Assembly (NCBI RefSeq): GCF_024494575.1
Contig: NZ_JANHDO010000002.1
Coordinates: 1-64,000, forward strand
Reading direction: 5' to 3'
DNA: 64,000 bases
Source of the DNA: Halorubrum salinum
GTDB taxonomy: Archaea; Halobacteriota; Halobacteria; Halobacteriales; Haloferacaceae
Part shown: piece by piece, positions 43,440 to 54,219 of the stretch
Numbering within the stretch: the first letter of the stretch is position 1
Layout of the letters: each line of letters opens with the position of its first letter
Translations under genes and position numbers: made by a program
Notes under the pieces: generated by a model
The model's database searches: none
Told to the model about the DNA's origin: nothing
The model's input: the letters and a program-made list of their open reading frames with translations, nothing else

Positions 43440-46365
43440 CGGACTCCACCCCCGTGCCCGCGGCCTTGTTCAGGCCCGGGCCCGCGTGCTCCGAGAGGTT
43501 CGTCGGCGGTGCGCGCTCGCCGAGGAACCGGTCTTTCTCGTCGTCGGATTCGAACTCCGCGTCGACGACGCGGTCGACGATCTCGTCGACGTCGATTCCG
43601 TCGCCCTCGCCGGACGAGACCTTCACCGGCGACGTGCCGTCCTCGCCGAACTCGAACTGGACGATCCGGCCCGAGGTGTCCCGTACCGTTCCGTCGTACT
43701 GCGCCTCGAGTTCGGAGAGCGCGTTGATGAGCCGCCGCTGCAGGTAGCCGGACTTCGAGGTCCGGACCGCCGTGTCGACGAGCCCCTCGCGGCCGCCCAT
43801 CGCGTGGAAGAAGAACTCCTCCGGCGTGAGACCGCCTCGATAGGAGTTCTCCACGAAGCCGTGCGCCTCCGCGGAGAGGTCGTTCTCCTTGTAGTGTGAG
43901 AGCGTCCGGTCCTCGTAGCCGCGGTTGATCCGCTCGCCGCGGACCGCCTGCTGGCCGACGGAACCGGCCATCTGCGTCAGGTTCAGCATCGACCCACGCG
44001 CGCCGGAGCGGGCCATCACGACCGCCGGGTTGTCGTCGCCGAAGTGCTGGTCCGCGATCTCGCCGGCCGAGTCGCGGGCCTTCCCGAGCGTCTGCATGAT
44101 CTTCATCTCCAGCGTCTCGTCGACGCCGCGGCCGGGCAGCGACTCCAACTCGCCCGCCTCGTACGTCGCGATCAGTTCCTGAACGCGGTCGTACGCGCTG
44201 CCGATCGCGTCGTCGACCTGCTCTTCGGCCTCCGGCGGGATCGACTCGTCGTCGATCCCGATCGAGAAGCCGAAGTGCATGATCGCGCGCATCGCGAGCG
44301 ACGCGATCTCGTTGATGAACACGCGAGAGCGCGTCTCGCCGTACTCCTTCGTGAGGGTGTCGACGACTTCGCCGCCGAACGCGCCCACCGCGTCCTCGTC
44401 TATCGTCCCCTCTATCAGCTGGCCGTTCTCGATGACGACCTCGTCGCCGGTCGACGACGTGAAGTGAAGCGACAGGTCCTCAGGGAGCAGTTCCGAGAAC
44501 AGCGTTCGGCCCGTCCAGAACTCGTTGCCGTCGTCGTCGACGCCGTCGGCGTCCGGCAGCTCGTCGACCCGCGTCGCCCGGAGCAGGTCGAGCGCCTGCG
44601 TCTCCGTGAACTCGGGGTTCGTGTGGGTGAGCAGGTACGTCCCCGAGATGTGGTCCTGAATCGCGCCGATGATGTTCCCGCCGAACCGCGGCGAGAGGAT
44701 CTGCTCTTGGACGCGCATCAACACGCGCGCCTCGGCGCGGGCCTCCTCGTTCTGGAGGGCGTGCATGTTCATCTCGTCGCCGTCGAAGTCGGCGTTGTAC
44801 GGCGGACAGACGACGGTGTTGAGCCGGAACGTCTTGTACGGCATCACCACGACCTCGTGGGCCATGATGGACATCCGGTGCAGCGAGGGCTGGCGGTTGA
44901 AGATCACGATGTCGCCGTCGACGAGGTGGCGGTTGACCTCCCAGTCGGCTTCGACCTTCTCCGCGAGCTCCTCGCAGTTCTTCTCTGTCACCTTCAAGCG
45001 GCGGCCGTCGGGCCGACGCACGTAGTTCGCGCCGGGGTGCGCCTCCGGTCCGTTCCGGACGTACTGGCGCGCCTCCTCGACGTTGCGCTCGGTGACGTTG
45101 AGCGTCTGCGTCATCTCTTTTGCGACCCGGTCCGGAACCCCGACCTCGTTGAGCGAGAGCGTCGGGTCCGGCGAGATGACGGTCCGGGCGGAGAAGTTGA
45201 CGCGCTTCCCGGAAAGCGAGCCGCGGAAGCGGCCCTCTTTCCCCTTCAGCCGCTGGCTGAGGGTCTTCAGGGGGCGGCCGGAGCGGTGACGCGCCGGCGG
45301 CGTCCCGCTGATCTCGTTGTCCACGAACGTGGTGACGTGGTACTGGAGGAGTTCCCAGAGGTCCTCGATAATGAGCTGTGGCGCGCCCGCCTCCCGGTTC
45401 TCCATGAACCGCTGGTTGATCCGGATGATGTCGACGAGCTTGTGGGTGAGGTCGTCCTCGGAGCGCTGACCGTTGTCGAGCGTGATCGACGGGCGGGTGG
45501 TGACCGGCGGGACGGGGAGCACCGTCAGGATCATCCACTCCGGTCGGGAGTCCTCGGCGTCGATGCCGAGCACCTCGAGGTCTTCGTCCGGGATGTCCTC
45601 GAACCAGTCGCGGATGTCCGAGGGCATCAGCTTGTTCATGTCCTCCTCGGTGAGGTCGATGTCGAGCGCCTTCTCGATGGCGCGTCGGTCCTCCTTGCGG
45701 GGGCGGAACTCGCCGGCCATGATCTCGTTGATCCGGTCGACGGCGATGTCCGTCTTCTCGGCGAGCTCCTGCGGTGAGGTTCCCGGGTCGTCCTCCTCCT
45801 CGTCGGGCTGCATCGCGGCCGCGATGCGCTCCGAGTACTCACCGGAGAGCACGTCTTGGACCTCGTAGTACGTGGTCGGCTTCTCGTGTTTGATGTCCGC
45901 CTGCGGCTCGCCGCAGAACGGACAGGTGCTCGCCTTCCGCGCCTGCCGGACCGCGGCCTTCAACACGTCGTGCTCGTCGTCGCCGAGCTCTTTCGCCCGC
46001 TCGTAGCGGTCGCGGAACTCGTCGCGCTGCGCCTCGTCTAGGGCGAGCCGTCCGCACTCGCGGCACGTCGAGCGGAGCAGCCGCCGGATGAGCTTCGTGA
46101 ACCCGACGTGGATCACGGGGGCCGCCAGTTCGATGTGGCCGAAGTGGCCGTTACAGGAGCCGGAGTGCGAGCCGCAGGTCCGACACTCCAAGCCGGGGTC
46201 GATGACGCCGAGCCGCGGGTCCATGAGCCCCATGTCGATCGGATAGCCGTCGTCGTCGTACGTGTCGGCCGTGATCACCTTCGTTGCGGACATGTCCCGG
46301 TACGTCTCCGGGTCCATGAGGCCGAAGTCGATGCCGCCGAGCACTTTCGGTGTTTGCATTGACAT
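43432..46365 (-). CDS. rpoA1: DNA-directed RNA polymerase subunit A' (Rpo1N)
   Basis: The product has 977 residues. [12 protein letters not shown] is the catalytic Mg-binding motif. Zinc sites include [20 protein letters not shown] and [27 protein letters not shown] marks the core. The N-terminal [11 protein letters not shown] can start at the first or second Met. It overlaps rpoA2 and begins directly after rpoB1. Confidence 0.98.
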   Translation of the reverse strand: MSMQTPKVLGGIDFGLMDPETYRDMSATKVITADTYDDDGYPIDMGLMDPRLGVIDPGLECRTCGSHSGSCNGHFGHIELAAPVIHVGFTKLIRRLLRSTCRECGRLALDEAQRDEFRDRYERAKELGDDEHDVLKAAVRQARKASTCPFCGEPQADIKHEKPTTYYEVQDVLSGEYSERIAAAMQPDEEEDDPGTSPQELAEKTDIAVDRINEIMAGEFRPRKEDRRAIEKALDIDLTEEDMNKLMPSDIRDWFEDIPDEDLEVLGIDAEDSRPEWMILTVLPVPPVTTRPSITLDNGQRSEDDLTHKLVDIIRINQRFMENREAGAPQLIIEDLWELLQYHVTTFVDNEISGTPPARHRSGRPLKTLSQRLKGKEGRFRGSLSGKRVNFSARTVISPDPTLSLNEVGVPDRVAKEMTQTLNVTERNVEEARQYVRNGPEAHPGANYVRRPDGRRLKVTEKNCEELAEKVEADWEVNRHLVDGDIVIFNRQPSLHRMSIMAHEVVVMPYKTFRLNTVVCPPYNADFDGDEMNMHALQNEEARAEARVLMRVQEQILSPRFGGNIIGAIQDHISGTYLLTHTNPEFTETQALDLLRATRVDELPDADGVDDDGNEFWTGRTLFSELLPEDLSLHFTSSTGDEVVIENGQLIEGTIDEDAVGAFGGEVVDTLTKEYGETRSRVFINEIASLAMRAIMHFGFSIGIDDESIPPEAEEQVDDAIGSAYDRVQELIATYEAGELESLPGRGVDETLEMKIMQTLGKARDSAGEIADQHFGDDNPAVVMARSGARGSMLNLTQMAGSVGQQAVRGERINRGYEDRTLSHYKENDLSAEAHGFVENSYRGGLTPEEFFFHAMGGREGLVDTAVRTSKSGYLQRRLINALSELEAQYDGTVRDTSGRIVQFEFGEDGTSPVKVSSGEGDGIDVDEIVDRVVDAEFESDDEKDRFLGERAPPTNLSEHAGPGLNKAAGTGVESDD

Positions 46366-48195
46366 TTAAATCGCGTCCTCCAGTTCGAGTTTCGGTCGGA
46401 TGCCGAGGGCGATCATCTCGTCGAGCAGCAGCTTGAACGCGTAGCTGACCTCGAGCTCGTGGATGTCGTCCTCGTCGCCGGTCACCGGGTCGTACACGCG
46501 GCGCTGTTCGCGGTCCTCGACCGCGACGAGGCCGGTCTCGGCCGAGACGTGTACCGTCTCGGCGTCCGACGACTCCAGCAGCCGCTCGTTGAGCACCATC
46601 GACGCGCCGTGGCCGATGATCGTGTCGCGCTCCATCTCCCCGACGCGCAGCCCGCCCTCGCGGGCGCGCCCCTCGGTCGGCTGGCGCGTGAGCACCTGGA
46701 CCGGCCCGCGCGAGCGGGCGTGGAGCTTGTTCGACACCATGTGGTACAGCTTGTGATAGAAGATCGTCCCGACGAAGATCTCCGCCTCGATCTTCTCGCC
46801 GGTGACGCCGGAGTACATGACCTCCTTGCCGGAGGACTTGAAGCCGTGCTCTTCGAGCCCGCCGCGGAGTTCCTCCTCGTCTTCGCCCTGGAACGGCGTC
46901 CCGTCGACGCGCGAGCCGCGCAGCGATCCGACCTTCCCGCCGAGCATCTCCAGCACGTGGCCGACCGTCATCCGCGACGGCAGCGCGTGCGGGTTCATCA
47001 CGAGGTCGGGGACGACTCCCTCCTCCGTGAAGGGCATGTCCTCCTGCGGTGCGAGGTGGCCCACGACGCCCTTCTGGCCGTGACGGGACGCGAACTTGTC
47101 GCCCAGTTCGGGGACGCGCTGGTCGCGTACCTTCACCTTCGAGAGCTTCGATCCGTCTTCGCCCTCCATCAGCGTCACCGTGTCGACGACGCCGTCTTCG
47201 CCCGACCGCATCGTCACGCTCGTCTCCCGCCGCTTCTGCGGCGAGAGGCCGCCCATGTCGTCGGGCTCTTCGAGGAATCGCGGCGGGCTCGTCTTGCCCA
47301 AGAGCACGGACGACTCGTCCACCTTCGTCTCCGGGTTGACGAGGCCGTCCTCGTCGAGGTGCGTGTACGCGTCCTCACCGCGCGCTCCGCGGACGTCCTG
47401 ATCGGGGATCTCGAATCGGTCTTCCTGACCGCCGGGGTACCGGCGCTCTTCGCCCTCGTACGTCCGGAAGAAGTGCGACCGCATCAGCGCGCGGTCCACG
47501 GAGCCCTGGTTCATCACCAGCGCGTCCTCGATGTTGAACCCCTCGTAGCTCATCACGGCGACGACGAAGTTCTGTGCCGCCGGCCGCTTGTCGAAGCTGA
47601 TCTGGTCGGAGGTCTGCGTCTTCACCATCGCCAGCTGCGGATAGTGCAGCAGGTGCTGGCGGGTATCCGGGCGGATCCGGTAGTTGGCCGAGGGAAGTCC
47701 GAGCGACTGCTTCATCATCCCCGCTCCCATGGTGATGCGGGGGCTCGCGTTGTGCTCGGGGTACGGGATCATCCCCGCGCCGATACCGAAGACGAGCTGC
47801 GGGTCGATCTCGAGGTGGGTGTGGTCGTCGGTCACGTCCTCCTCGTCGACCGCGACGAGGATGTCCTCCTCCTCTTCCGCGTCGATGAACTCGACGTACC
47901 CGCGGTCGACGAGGTCCTCGAACTCGACGTCGCCGCGTTCCAGCGCGTCGATCTCCTCGTCGCCCAAGAGCGGCTCGCCGTTCTCGACGACGATCAGCGG
48001 GCGTCGTGCGCGTCCCGCGTCCGCGTTGACGATCACCTCCTGCGTTCGGTCTTTGACCGAGACGTTCACCATCTCCGAGACGTCGCCGCGTCGACGCGCC
48101 TCGCGGATCTGTTCGGCGAGAGCCTCCGGGTCCGCGTGCGTACCCACGAGACTCCCGTTGACGTACACTTTCGCTTCGCGTTCTGCCTGAGCCAT
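46366..48195 (-). CDS. rpoB1: DNA-directed RNA polymerase subunit B' (Rpo2C)
   Basis: The product has 609 residues. [20 protein letters not shown] then [15 protein letters not shown] is the hybrid-binding region, and [19 protein letters not shown] lies in the catalytic domain. The ATG at 48195 ([17 protein letters not shown]) is one base from the rpoB2 stop; the upstream track extension overlaps rpoB2 and was cut. B is split into B'' and B' in haloarchaea. Confidence 0.98.
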   Translation of the reverse strand: MAQAEREAKVYVNGSLVGTHADPEALAEQIREARRRGDVSEMVNVSVKDRTQEVIVNADAGRARRPLIVVENGEPLLGDEEIDALERGDVEFEDLVDRGYVEFIDAEEEEDILVAVDEEDVTDDHTHLEIDPQLVFGIGAGMIPYPEHNASPRITMGAGMMKQSLGLPSANYRIRPDTRQHLLHYPQLAMVKTQTSDQISFDKRPAAQNFVVAVMSYEGFNIEDALVMNQGSVDRALMRSHFFRTYEGEERRYPGGQEDRFEIPDQDVRGARGEDAYTHLDEDGLVNPETKVDESSVLLGKTSPPRFLEEPDDMGGLSPQKRRETSVTMRSGEDGVVDTVTLMEGEDGSKLSKVKVRDQRVPELGDKFASRHGQKGVVGHLAPQEDMPFTEEGVVPDLVMNPHALPSRMTVGHVLEMLGGKVGSLRGSRVDGTPFQGEDEEELRGGLEEHGFKSSGKEVMYSGVTGEKIEAEIFVGTIFYHKLYHMVSNKLHARSRGPVQVLTRQPTEGRAREGGLRVGEMERDTIIGHGASMVLNERLLESSDAETVHVSAETGLVAVEDREQRRVYDPVTGDEDDIHELEVSYAFKLLLDEMIALGIRPKLELEDAI

Positions 48196-48196
48196 G

Positions 48197-49762
48197 TTAG
48201 TCGTCCGCCGTCTGTCGTTCGACGCCCTCGATGCCGGGGATCCCCTCGACACCCATCGACGCCAGTTCTCGTTTCAGCCCCTGTTCGTCCTCGACGGTCT
48301 GTGAGAGCTCCATCGCCTGCGCGAAGTTCTTCACGAGACCGCAGTTCGGTCCCTCCGGCGTCTCGGAGGGACAGATGCGACCCCACTGGGTCGCGTGAAG
48401 GTCTCGCGCCTCGAAGTGCGGCTGCGACCGCGACAGCGGCGATCGCAGACGGCGAAGGTGCGAGAGCACGCCCATGTAGTCGGTCCGGTCGACGAGCTGA
48501 GAGACGCCGGACCGGCCGCCGACCCAGTTGCCAGTCGCGATCGGGTGTTCGAGCCGCTCTGTCAACACGTCCGAGCGGACGACCGTGTTCACCGTGAGCT
48601 GCCGGTTCCGCATGTTCGCGCGTTCGAGCTGGTACTTCACGTCGCGCGCCAGCTTGTTCAACGCGGTGCGGAACAGATCGCGCATCAGGTCGCCGGAGAC
48701 CTTCAGCCGCTTGTTCGAGTAGTGGTCCTTGTCGTCGGCCTCCCGGCGGTCCAAGGCGAGTTCGAAACACGCCTCGGCCATCCGGCAGAGGTAGTACGCC
48801 TTGTTGATCCGCACGTCCTCCTCGTCGACGCCCTCCTCGTGGAGGTGCGGGAGGAGGTACCGGTCGATGACGTAGTTCGCCCGCTTGAGCTGGTAGTTCT
48901 TCCCCTGGCCCGAGGCGACCCGTTCGCCGAGCGTCTCGATGGCCTCCTCGGTCGTCTGAACCGAGGCCTCCTCCAGATTCTCCAGCATGAACTTCACGAT
49001 CTCCGGGTCGTCAGAGACGCGGTGGACGATCTCTTCGTCCGATTCGAGTCCGAGCGCGCGGACGAGCGTGACGAAGTCGATCGAGCCGGAGACGGACGGG
49101 AACGACACTTCGAGCAGCCCTTCGCGGTTGCGTTCACAGAGCACCAGCGCGCGGTATCCACGGCGCTGCGAGAACGTCTTCGCGACCTGGATCTCGTCGC
49201 CGTACTTGGAGTCGTACTCGGCGAGGATCTTGTTCGGTGCCAGGTCCTCCGAGGTCATCAGCACGCGCTCGGAGCCGTTGACGATGAAGTAGCCGCCGGG
49301 GTCGACCGGGTCCTCGCCGATGTCGATGAGCTCCTCGTCGGAGAAGCCCGCCATGTTACACTTCTCGGAACCGACCATGATCGGCATCCGACCGACCTTG
49401 GTCTCCGTCGTGTCGACGACCTGCTCCGGTTCCTCTTCGCCCCCGCGCACAATGGACATCTCCATGAAGACGGGCGCGGAGTAGGTGATGTTTCGCAGCC
49501 GCGCCTCCTGGGGGTACAGCAGTTCCTCGGAGCCGTCGGCCTCTCGGACGCGCGGGGTGACCATCCGAACGTCGCCGAGTTCGACGTACACGGGCTCTTG
49601 GCCCTCCTTGTCGCCGATGTCGGTCTCGATCCGCTCTTTCTCGTCGACGACTTCCTGCATGCCGCGGTCGAGGAAGTTGTTGAACGATCGGAAGTGGTGT
49701 TCGGCCAGCCGTTCGTCGGAGAAATACTCGCGTGACACCACGCGTCGGTCTTGCCTGTTCAT
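48197..49762 (-). CDS. rpoB2: DNA-directed RNA polymerase subunit B'' (Rpo2N)
   Basis: The product has 521 residues. [13 protein letters not shown]-like [40 protein letters not shown] and [19 protein letters not shown] (near the C-terminus) are diagnostic. It forms the N-terminal half of the second largest subunit. Its ATG overlaps the rpoH stop as ATGA. Confidence 0.98.
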   Translation of the reverse strand: MNRQDRRVVSREYFSDERLAEHHFRSFNNFLDRGMQEVVDEKERIETDIGDKEGQEPVYVELGDVRMVTPRVREADGSEELLYPQEARLRNITYSAPVFMEMSIVRGGEEEPEQVVDTTETKVGRMPIMVGSEKCNMAGFSDEELIDIGEDPVDPGGYFIVNGSERVLMTSEDLAPNKILAEYDSKYGDEIQVAKTFSQRRGYRALVLCERNREGLLEVSFPSVSGSIDFVTLVRALGLESDEEIVHRVSDDPEIVKFMLENLEEASVQTTEEAIETLGERVASGQGKNYQLKRANYVIDRYLLPHLHEEGVDEEDVRINKAYYLCRMAEACFELALDRREADDKDHYSNKRLKVSGDLMRDLFRTALNKLARDVKYQLERANMRNRQLTVNTVVRSDVLTERLEHPIATGNWVGGRSGVSQLVDRTDYMGVLSHLRRLRSPLSRSQPHFEARDLHATQWGRICPSETPEGPNCGLVKNFAQAMELSQTVEDEQGLKRELASMGVEGIPGIEGVERQTADD

Positions 49763-49986
49763 GAGACGACTAATCGGTATACTACGGCCTCCTCAGTCGT
49801 TCGGGAGTTCCGTGTGATCTTCACCACGTCGCCGACCTCGGCCTCGTCGGGGAGCGCGGGATCCGTGCGTTTGATTTTCGGGAGTTCCGTTCTCTTCACA
49901 TCGTACTCCGCCAGGACCTCGTCGATCTCGTCTGCGTCGAGAAGGACGTGGTCCGGGACGAGTTCGTGTTGGCTTACGTCTACCAT
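49759..49986 (-). CDS. rpoH: DNA-directed RNA polymerase subunit H (Rpo5)
   Basis: The product has 75 residues and is the archaeal homologue of the C-terminal domain of eukaryotic RPB5: [40 protein letters not shown] and VVKITRNS. It is the first gene of the polymerase operon. It lies just downstream of a CGTATATACG TATA-type element. Confidence 0.97.
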   Translation of the reverse strand: MVDVSQHELVPDHVLLDADEIDEVLAEYDVKRTELPKIKRTDPALPDEAEVGDVVKITRNSRTTEEAVVYRLVVS

Positions 49987-50030
49987 GGGTGGTGGTTATT
50001 GAGAGAAGCTATCACGAGATACTACAGTTT

Positions 50031-50040
50031 CGTATATACG
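50031..50040 (-). promoter_or_regulatory. TATA element of the RNA polymerase operon
   Basis: CGTATATACG is palindromic and lies 45-54 bases upstream of the rpoH ATG, predicting a leader of about 20 bases. The AT-rich surroundings (50000-50060) contrast with nearby GC-rich DNA. No other candidate is as good. Confidence 0.6.
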
Positions 50041-50292
50041 CCAGCGCAATAAGGCTTGCCAAGCAGACGCCGTGCGCGGCTCACGACGACGGGGCGTGCG
50101 ATACCTCAACACATGCGGGACGCACACAAAAGGGTACCGCCGATGTGGTCGTTTCGTTCCCCGCCGACTCGGCCGGCTCTCGTCGGCTGCGCCGCCGGGT
50201 GTGAACCTCGCTAGGACCCTGTCACCCGTCCCCACCGTCGCCGCCGATGACAAGCCTTATTTGCCAGACAGGGATACGAGTGAGTGCGACAA
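50041..50292. other. intergenic region between rpoH and the tRNA-Asp pair
   Basis: No gene is supported. The only clear element is a TATA-like CCTTATTTG near 50256-50264, about 30 bases before the first tRNA-Asp. The rest is GC-rich DNA with no conserved motif that I can see. Confidence 0.5.
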
Positions 50293-50365
50293 GCCCGGAT
50301 GGTGTAGTGGCCCATCATACGACCCTGTCACGGTCGTGACGCGGGTTCAAATCCCGCTCCGGGCG
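50293..50365 (+). tRNA. tRNA-Asp (GTC), copy 1
   Basis: Acceptor GCCCGGA pairs with TCCGGGC; discriminator G. The anticodon stem CGACC/GGTCG encloses CTGTCAC, anticodon GTC. The T-arm reads GGGTTCAAATCCC. A TATA-like CTTATT lies about 30 bases upstream. The second copy is identical over all 73 bases. Confidence 0.96.
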
Positions 50366-50395
50366 TCCCCCACTTCGGGGCGCTGTCGCTTGTTT

Positions 50396-50468
50396 GCCCG
50401 GATGGTGTAGTGGCCCATCATACGACCCTGTCACGGTCGTGACGCGGGTTCAAATCCCGCTCCGGGCG
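50396..50468 (+). tRNA. tRNA-Asp (GTC), copy 2
   Basis: All 73 bases are the same as copy 1, separated from it by 30 bases. No TATA element is apparent between them, so the pair is likely one primary transcript. A recent tandem duplication or gene conversion explains the identity. Confidence 0.96.
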
Positions 50469-50641
50469 TATTCTGTCGCCGCCAATCGACGAGCGAGGAG
50501 CAACGCCGACGAGCGAGTCGACCGGCGGCGACGAACGACTCGGTGAGCGTAGCGAGCCGTTCAGAACCGCTCGCAGGGGTTCGAACTAGCGAGTGAAACG
50601 AGCGGAACCGTTTCCACATCCCGTCCCGGCGGTGAATGCTA

Positions 50642-51646
50642 CTACAGCCCCAAAAGCGACCGCGACTCCGCGACGATCGACTCCGTTTTCTCGTCGGGCT
50701 CGTCGTCGCCGCCGACGGGAGTTCGCCCGTCGTACGTCTCGTGGACCATCGAGACGCCCTCTGCCAGCGTGTCGAGACCGTAGCCGCCTTCTAACACGTA
50801 GGCGTCGGCGGCCCCGACGTCGTCGGTGATCGACCGAATACGGTCGGTCATCAGTGCGTACCCCTCAGAGGAGACGCGCATCCGCGAGATCGGGTCGTGT
50901 CGGTGCGCGTCGAACCCGGCCGAGACGATCACGAGATCCGGGTCGAACCATTCGAGTGCCGGCGCGATCGCTTCGTCGATGGCGTAACAGTAGTCAGCGT
51001 CGCCGGCACCCGCGGCGAGCGGGAGGTTCACCGTCGTGGCCTCACCGTCTCCCTCGCCGGTCTCTTCGAGCGCTCCCGTGTCCGGGTAGAGCCCGTCTTC
51101 GTGTATCGACGCGTAGAGGACGTCGCTTCGGTCGTAGAAGATGTCCTGTGTGCCGTTGCCGTGGTGGACGTCCCAGTCGAAGATCGCGACGCGGTCCGCG
51201 ACGCCCGCATCGAGGACGGTCTGGGCCGCGACGGCGGCGTTGTTGAAAAAGCAAAACCCCATCGCGTCGTCGGTGACCGCGTGGTGTCCCGGCGGCCGGC
51301 CGATCGCGAACGGCGTGTTTCGGTCTCGCACGCCGTCCAGCGCCGTCTGCGCCGCCCACTGTGCCAGTCCGGCCGCGGTGAGCGCGGCGTCCCACGTCCC
51401 CTCGCTCGCGACGGTATCGGGGTCCCAGCTCCCTCCGCCGTCGTCGAGAAACGCCTCAAGCTCGTCGACGTACTCCTCGTCGTGGACGGCGACCACGTCC
51501 TCGCGCGCGGCGGGCTCGGCGTCGACGTACTCGACGCCGTGTCGTTTCGCCAGTCCGCGGCGGATCGCGCGGAGTCGGTCCGGGTTCTCGGGGTGTCTCT
51601 CGCCCGTGTCGTGTTCGAGACACCGCTCACTGTAGCCGAACCGCAT
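50642..51646 (-). CDS. histone deacetylase family (acetoin utilisation/class II type) protein
   Basis: The product has 334 residues. RPPGHHAVTDDAMGFCFFNN, DWDVHHGNGTQDIFY and VSAGFDAHRHDPI hold the tandem His, Asp and zinc ligands of arginase/deacetylase-fold enzymes. VLEGGYGLDTLAEGV closes the domain. It would remove acetyl groups from lysines (or polyamines). The ATG adjoins the stop of the histone gene, so the two are on one transcript. It is likely the counterpart of the Haloferax HdaI enzyme. Confidence 0.92.
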   Translation of the reverse strand: MRFGYSERCLEHDTGERHPENPDRLRAIRRGLAKRHGVEYVDAEPAAREDVVAVHDEEYVDELEAFLDDGGGSWDPDTVASEGTWDAALTAAGLAQWAAQTALDGVRDRNTPFAIGRPPGHHAVTDDAMGFCFFNNAAVAAQTVLDAGVADRVAIFDWDVHHGNGTQDIFYDRSDVLYASIHEDGLYPDTGALEETGEGDGEATTVNLPLAAGAGDADYCYAIDEAIAPALEWFDPDLVIVSAGFDAHRHDPISRMRVSSEGYALMTDRIRSITDDVGAADAYVLEGGYGLDTLAEGVSMVHETYDGRTPVGGDDEPDEKTESIVAESRSLLGL

Positions 51647-52078
51647 CTACTCGAACAGTGCGAAGTACGTCTCGATGTCCTCGGCCTGTACGGTTCGCCG
51701 GTCGGCGTGGCGCGCGAGCGTGGCGGCCGCGCTCGCGACGTTGTCGGCGTAGTCCTCTAGGATATCCGCCAACGCGATCCGCGCGTCGACGCCGACGCGA
51801 TATCGCTCGTCGATCCGCAGCCGCGCGATCCGATCGATTGGCGCGACCGGCAGCGTGAGATCTTCGCGGTCGATAACCTGTTCGACCCCGAAGTCCGACG
51901 CCATCAGCGTCTTTCGTCCATCCTCGGTTGCGCGTTCGGCCGCATCGATCGCCAGATCCGCGCCGTGTGACTGGATCCGACGGGCCAACTCTTCGGCGGC
52001 ATCCGCGCTGACGCGGAGCTCCCCCGCGTTCCGCCGGATGATGCCGTCGATCGGCGCGAACGGCAACTCGACACTCAT
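51647..52078 (-). CDS. fused double archaeal histone
   Basis: The product has 143 residues with two histone folds in one chain: residues about 1-68 (ELPFAPIDGIIRRNAGELRV) and 72-143 (LPVAPIDRIARLRIDERYRV). Most archaeal histones are single 65-70-residue folds; the haloarchaeal doublet is standard for this group. In Halobacterium such a histone acts more like a transcription regulator than a packaging protein. The start at ATG 52078 (SVELPF) is two codons inside a possible GTG. It precedes the deacetylase and lies 100 bases after rpa2. Confidence 0.93.
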   Translation of the reverse strand: MSVELPFAPIDGIIRRNAGELRVSADAAEELARRIQSHGADLAIDAAERATEDGRKTLMASDFGVEQVIDREDLTLPVAPIDRIARLRIDERYRVGVDARIALADILEDYADNVASAAATLARHADRRTVQAEDIETYFALFE

Positions 52079-52177
52079 ACACACAGTCGCGTCCGTGGAC
52101 CGTATAACGCTTTCCGTTAGCCGTGTCTCCCGCGATCGGCGTCGATCCGTTTCACACCGATTCGCCTCACCGACCGA

Positions 52178-53650
52178 TCAGAACACGTCCTCGCTTTGGA
52201 TCGTCCCCTCTCGCTCCGTCCCGCGGACGGTGACCTCCTCGCCGAGCCGGAGGTTCGCGTCCGTCTCGATGCGTTTGGTCCGTTGACCGTCGTCTAACAC
52301 GACCGGATCGCCCGTCTGGACGACCGTCCCGGTGAACTCGACCTCGTCCCCCTCCGCGCGCTCCGTCGTTGCGGCCGCTGCGCCGCCGTCGGCGGCTCCA
52401 CCATCTGCGACGCTGTCAGCTGCCGTTCCGGCGTCCCCCTCGTCGGCAGCGCCGCCGAACGCGTCGAGGCCGGTTTCGCTCTCGCTCGAACTCCCGCCGC
52501 CCTCCGACCCGTTCGACGCCGCGCCGTCCGTCGTCGCGCTCGCCTCTCCGTCGAGCACGGCGACCGTCGACCGCCAGTTCGCCGACGCTTCGAGGTCGTC
52601 TTGCCACCCGTCTTGGATCTCCACGTCGGTGAAGACGACGCGGTCGGCCAGATCGATGTCGCGGTCGGCCTTGTCGCCCCAGAGTGCGACGCGGATCTCG
52701 CCCGTCTCGTCTTTGATACGGACGTTCCGGACCTGTCCCTCGCTGCCGTCGTCGCGGTCGAACGTCCGCTTCGGGTCCGTCTCGATGACCCCGCCGCCGA
52801 TGTCGACGGTCTCGCCGATCTCCAGGCCGGCGATCTCCGTCGTCTCCGGGACGTACTCCACGTCCTCGTCGACGCGATCGACGGTCCCGCGATCGCCGAC
52901 GTGTAGCTCCAAGTCCCCGTCGCGCTCGCGGACGTAGCCGTCGCCGATCTCGACGACCTCGCCGGCTCCGAACTCGTCTGCGAGGTCGGCCTTGTCGTCC
53001 CACAGGGTGACCCGGACTCGGCCGGTCTCGTCGCCGACGGTGAGGTTGGCGACCCGGCCCTCGCTGCCGTCGTCGCGGTCGAACGTCCGGACCGCGTCCG
53101 TGTCGAGAACCTGCCCGACGAGGTCGACGTCGGAGGCTCCGAGCGAGAGGTCCTCGACGCGGTAGGTGTCGAGCACCTGCACGTCGACCTCGGCGTCCTC
53201 GTCGGGCTCGACCTTGTCGGCGCTCACTTCGAGCCCGCTGTACCCCTCCTTCGGTCGGCCCATCACGCGGAGGACCTGCCCGACTTCGAGTTCGTCTTGG
53301 GCCGCCGCCGCCATGTCGTCCCAGAGCGCCACCCGGACCGAACCGGAGGCGTCGGCCACGTCGATGTTGCAGACGCGCCCCTCCTCGGCGTCTTCGTCGT
53401 CGCGGTCGAACGTCCGGACGTCGCCGATGGACGTCACCTTCCCGAGGAACTTCACGTCGTTCATGCCGGGTTCGATGTCGGCTATCGTGTCGGCCTCCTC
53501 GTCGCGGAGCTCGTGGGCGATGAGCATCGCGGCGGTCTCGTCGTCTGCGAGCCCGCCCATCTGCTCGACTTTGTCCTCCACGGCCGCCTCGAACTCCTCG
53601 AACTCGACGTCGGTGTCGAGATCCTCGTAGACGTCCTCTATCACTCCCAT
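52178..53650 (-). CDS. rpa2: single-stranded-DNA-binding protein, Rpa2 type (three OB folds)
   Basis: The product has 490 residues. Three homologous OB folds are visible, each with an RTFDRDD loop: VKFLGKVTSIGDVRTFDRDD, VDLVGQVLDTDAVRTFDRDD and VDIGGGVIETDPKRTFDRDD. An acidic Gly/Ser/Ala linker follows, then a short C-terminal OB-like segment (DEVEFTGTVVQTGDPVVLDD). It is the essential replicative RPA of Haloferax-type systems. The ATG at 53650 was chosen; the upstream extension is shadow. A TATA-like GATAAGCG (rc, 53682-53689) is about 32 bases upstream. Confidence 0.92.
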   Translation of the reverse strand: MGVIEDVYEDLDTDVEFEEFEAAVEDKVEQMGGLADDETAAMLIAHELRDEEADTIADIEPGMNDVKFLGKVTSIGDVRTFDRDDEDAEEGRVCNIDVADASGSVRVALWDDMAAAAQDELEVGQVLRVMGRPKEGYSGLEVSADKVEPDEDAEVDVQVLDTYRVEDLSLGASDVDLVGQVLDTDAVRTFDRDDGSEGRVANLTVGDETGRVRVTLWDDKADLADEFGAGEVVEIGDGYVRERDGDLELHVGDRGTVDRVDEDVEYVPETTEIAGLEIGETVDIGGGVIETDPKRTFDRDDGSEGQVRNVRIKDETGEIRVALWGDKADRDIDLADRVVFTDVEIQDGWQDDLEASANWRSTVAVLDGEASATTDGAASNGSEGGGSSSESETGLDAFGGAADEGDAGTAADSVADGGAADGGAAAATTERAEGDEVEFTGTVVQTGDPVVLDDGQRTKRIETDANLRLGEEVTVRGTEREGTIQSEDVF

Positions 53651-53956
53651 ACGCGTACCCCCTCGGTTGTCGAGCCCGCCGATAAGCGTTGTCCTTGCCG
53701 GGGTCTCGCGGCCGAACGACTCTCCGGTCTCGGTCCCCTCCGCGGCGTCGTTCTCGCGGATCGAAGCCTCGTCATACCCGTTCGTGGTTCCCGCCGATAC
53801 AAAAGGTGTGCAGTCCGGCTCCGACGACTCGTGCCCGCCGGCTGCCGCACCGGTCTCCGTCTCTGACAGCGCCCCGACCCACGGCGCGTGCGACCGTTCG
53901 CCACAGGACACACGGACCGTAACCGTCTTAAGTTCCACCGCGATACGTCGTATTGA
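53651..53956. other. intergenic region between rpa2 and tRNA-Arg
   Basis: It holds the rpa2 TATA-like box (rc, near 53685) and a CTTAAG box at about 53929-53934 for tRNA-Arg. I see no gene or repeat in the remainder. Confidence 0.5.
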
Positions 53957-54029
53957 GTCCTGGTAGGGTAGTGGACTATCCTCTTGGCTTGCGGAGCCAG
54001 GGACCGGAGTTCAAATCTCCGTCAGGACG
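53957..54029 (+). tRNA. tRNA-Arg (GCG)
   Basis: Acceptor GTCCTGG pairs with TCAGGAC (one G-U pair); discriminator G. The anticodon stem TTGGC/GCCAG encloses TTGCGGA, anticodon GCG. The T-arm reads GGAGTTCAAATCTCC. It is intact. A 15-base copy of its 3' end recurs 149 bases downstream. Confidence 0.94.
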
Positions 54030-54165
54030 TTCACCTTGCGGCTGTCTCACTTCGTTCGACAGCCGCTGCGTTCACGCCCTAACGTGCCCTGCGCTCGCTC
54101 GTTCGCGGCTTCGCCGCTCACCTTCGGGGGCTCCCTTCGGTCGCCCTCGCACCGCTCGCGCAGGA

Positions 54166-54180
54166 CTCCGTCAGGACGTT
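54166..54180 (+). repeat. duplicated tRNA-Arg 3' end, putative attachment-site scar
   Basis: CTCCGTCAGGACGTT is identical to 54017-54031, the end of tRNA-Arg. The 134 bases between contain a perfect 8-bp hairpin (CGGCTGTC/GACAGCCG, 54039-54065) and no gene. Followed by TTTC, it may also be a terminator remnant. A deleted integrative element is the simplest explanation. Confidence 0.6.
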
Positions 54181-54219
54181 TTTCGAGGCACCAAACGGCG
54201 AGCGTAGCGAGTCGCGATG

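Noticed and set aside
44044-45777. Long plus-strand open frame (577 codons) opposite rpoA1
   Set aside because: It is an antisense shadow of rpoA1, kept open by GC-rich codon bias; its composition is Arg/Val/Leu/Asp-rich with no domain, and rpoA1 is certain.
46459-48597. 712-codon plus-strand frame opposite rpoB1/rpoB2
   Set aside because: It spans two verified polymerase genes on the other strand. Its length comes from third-position GC bias.
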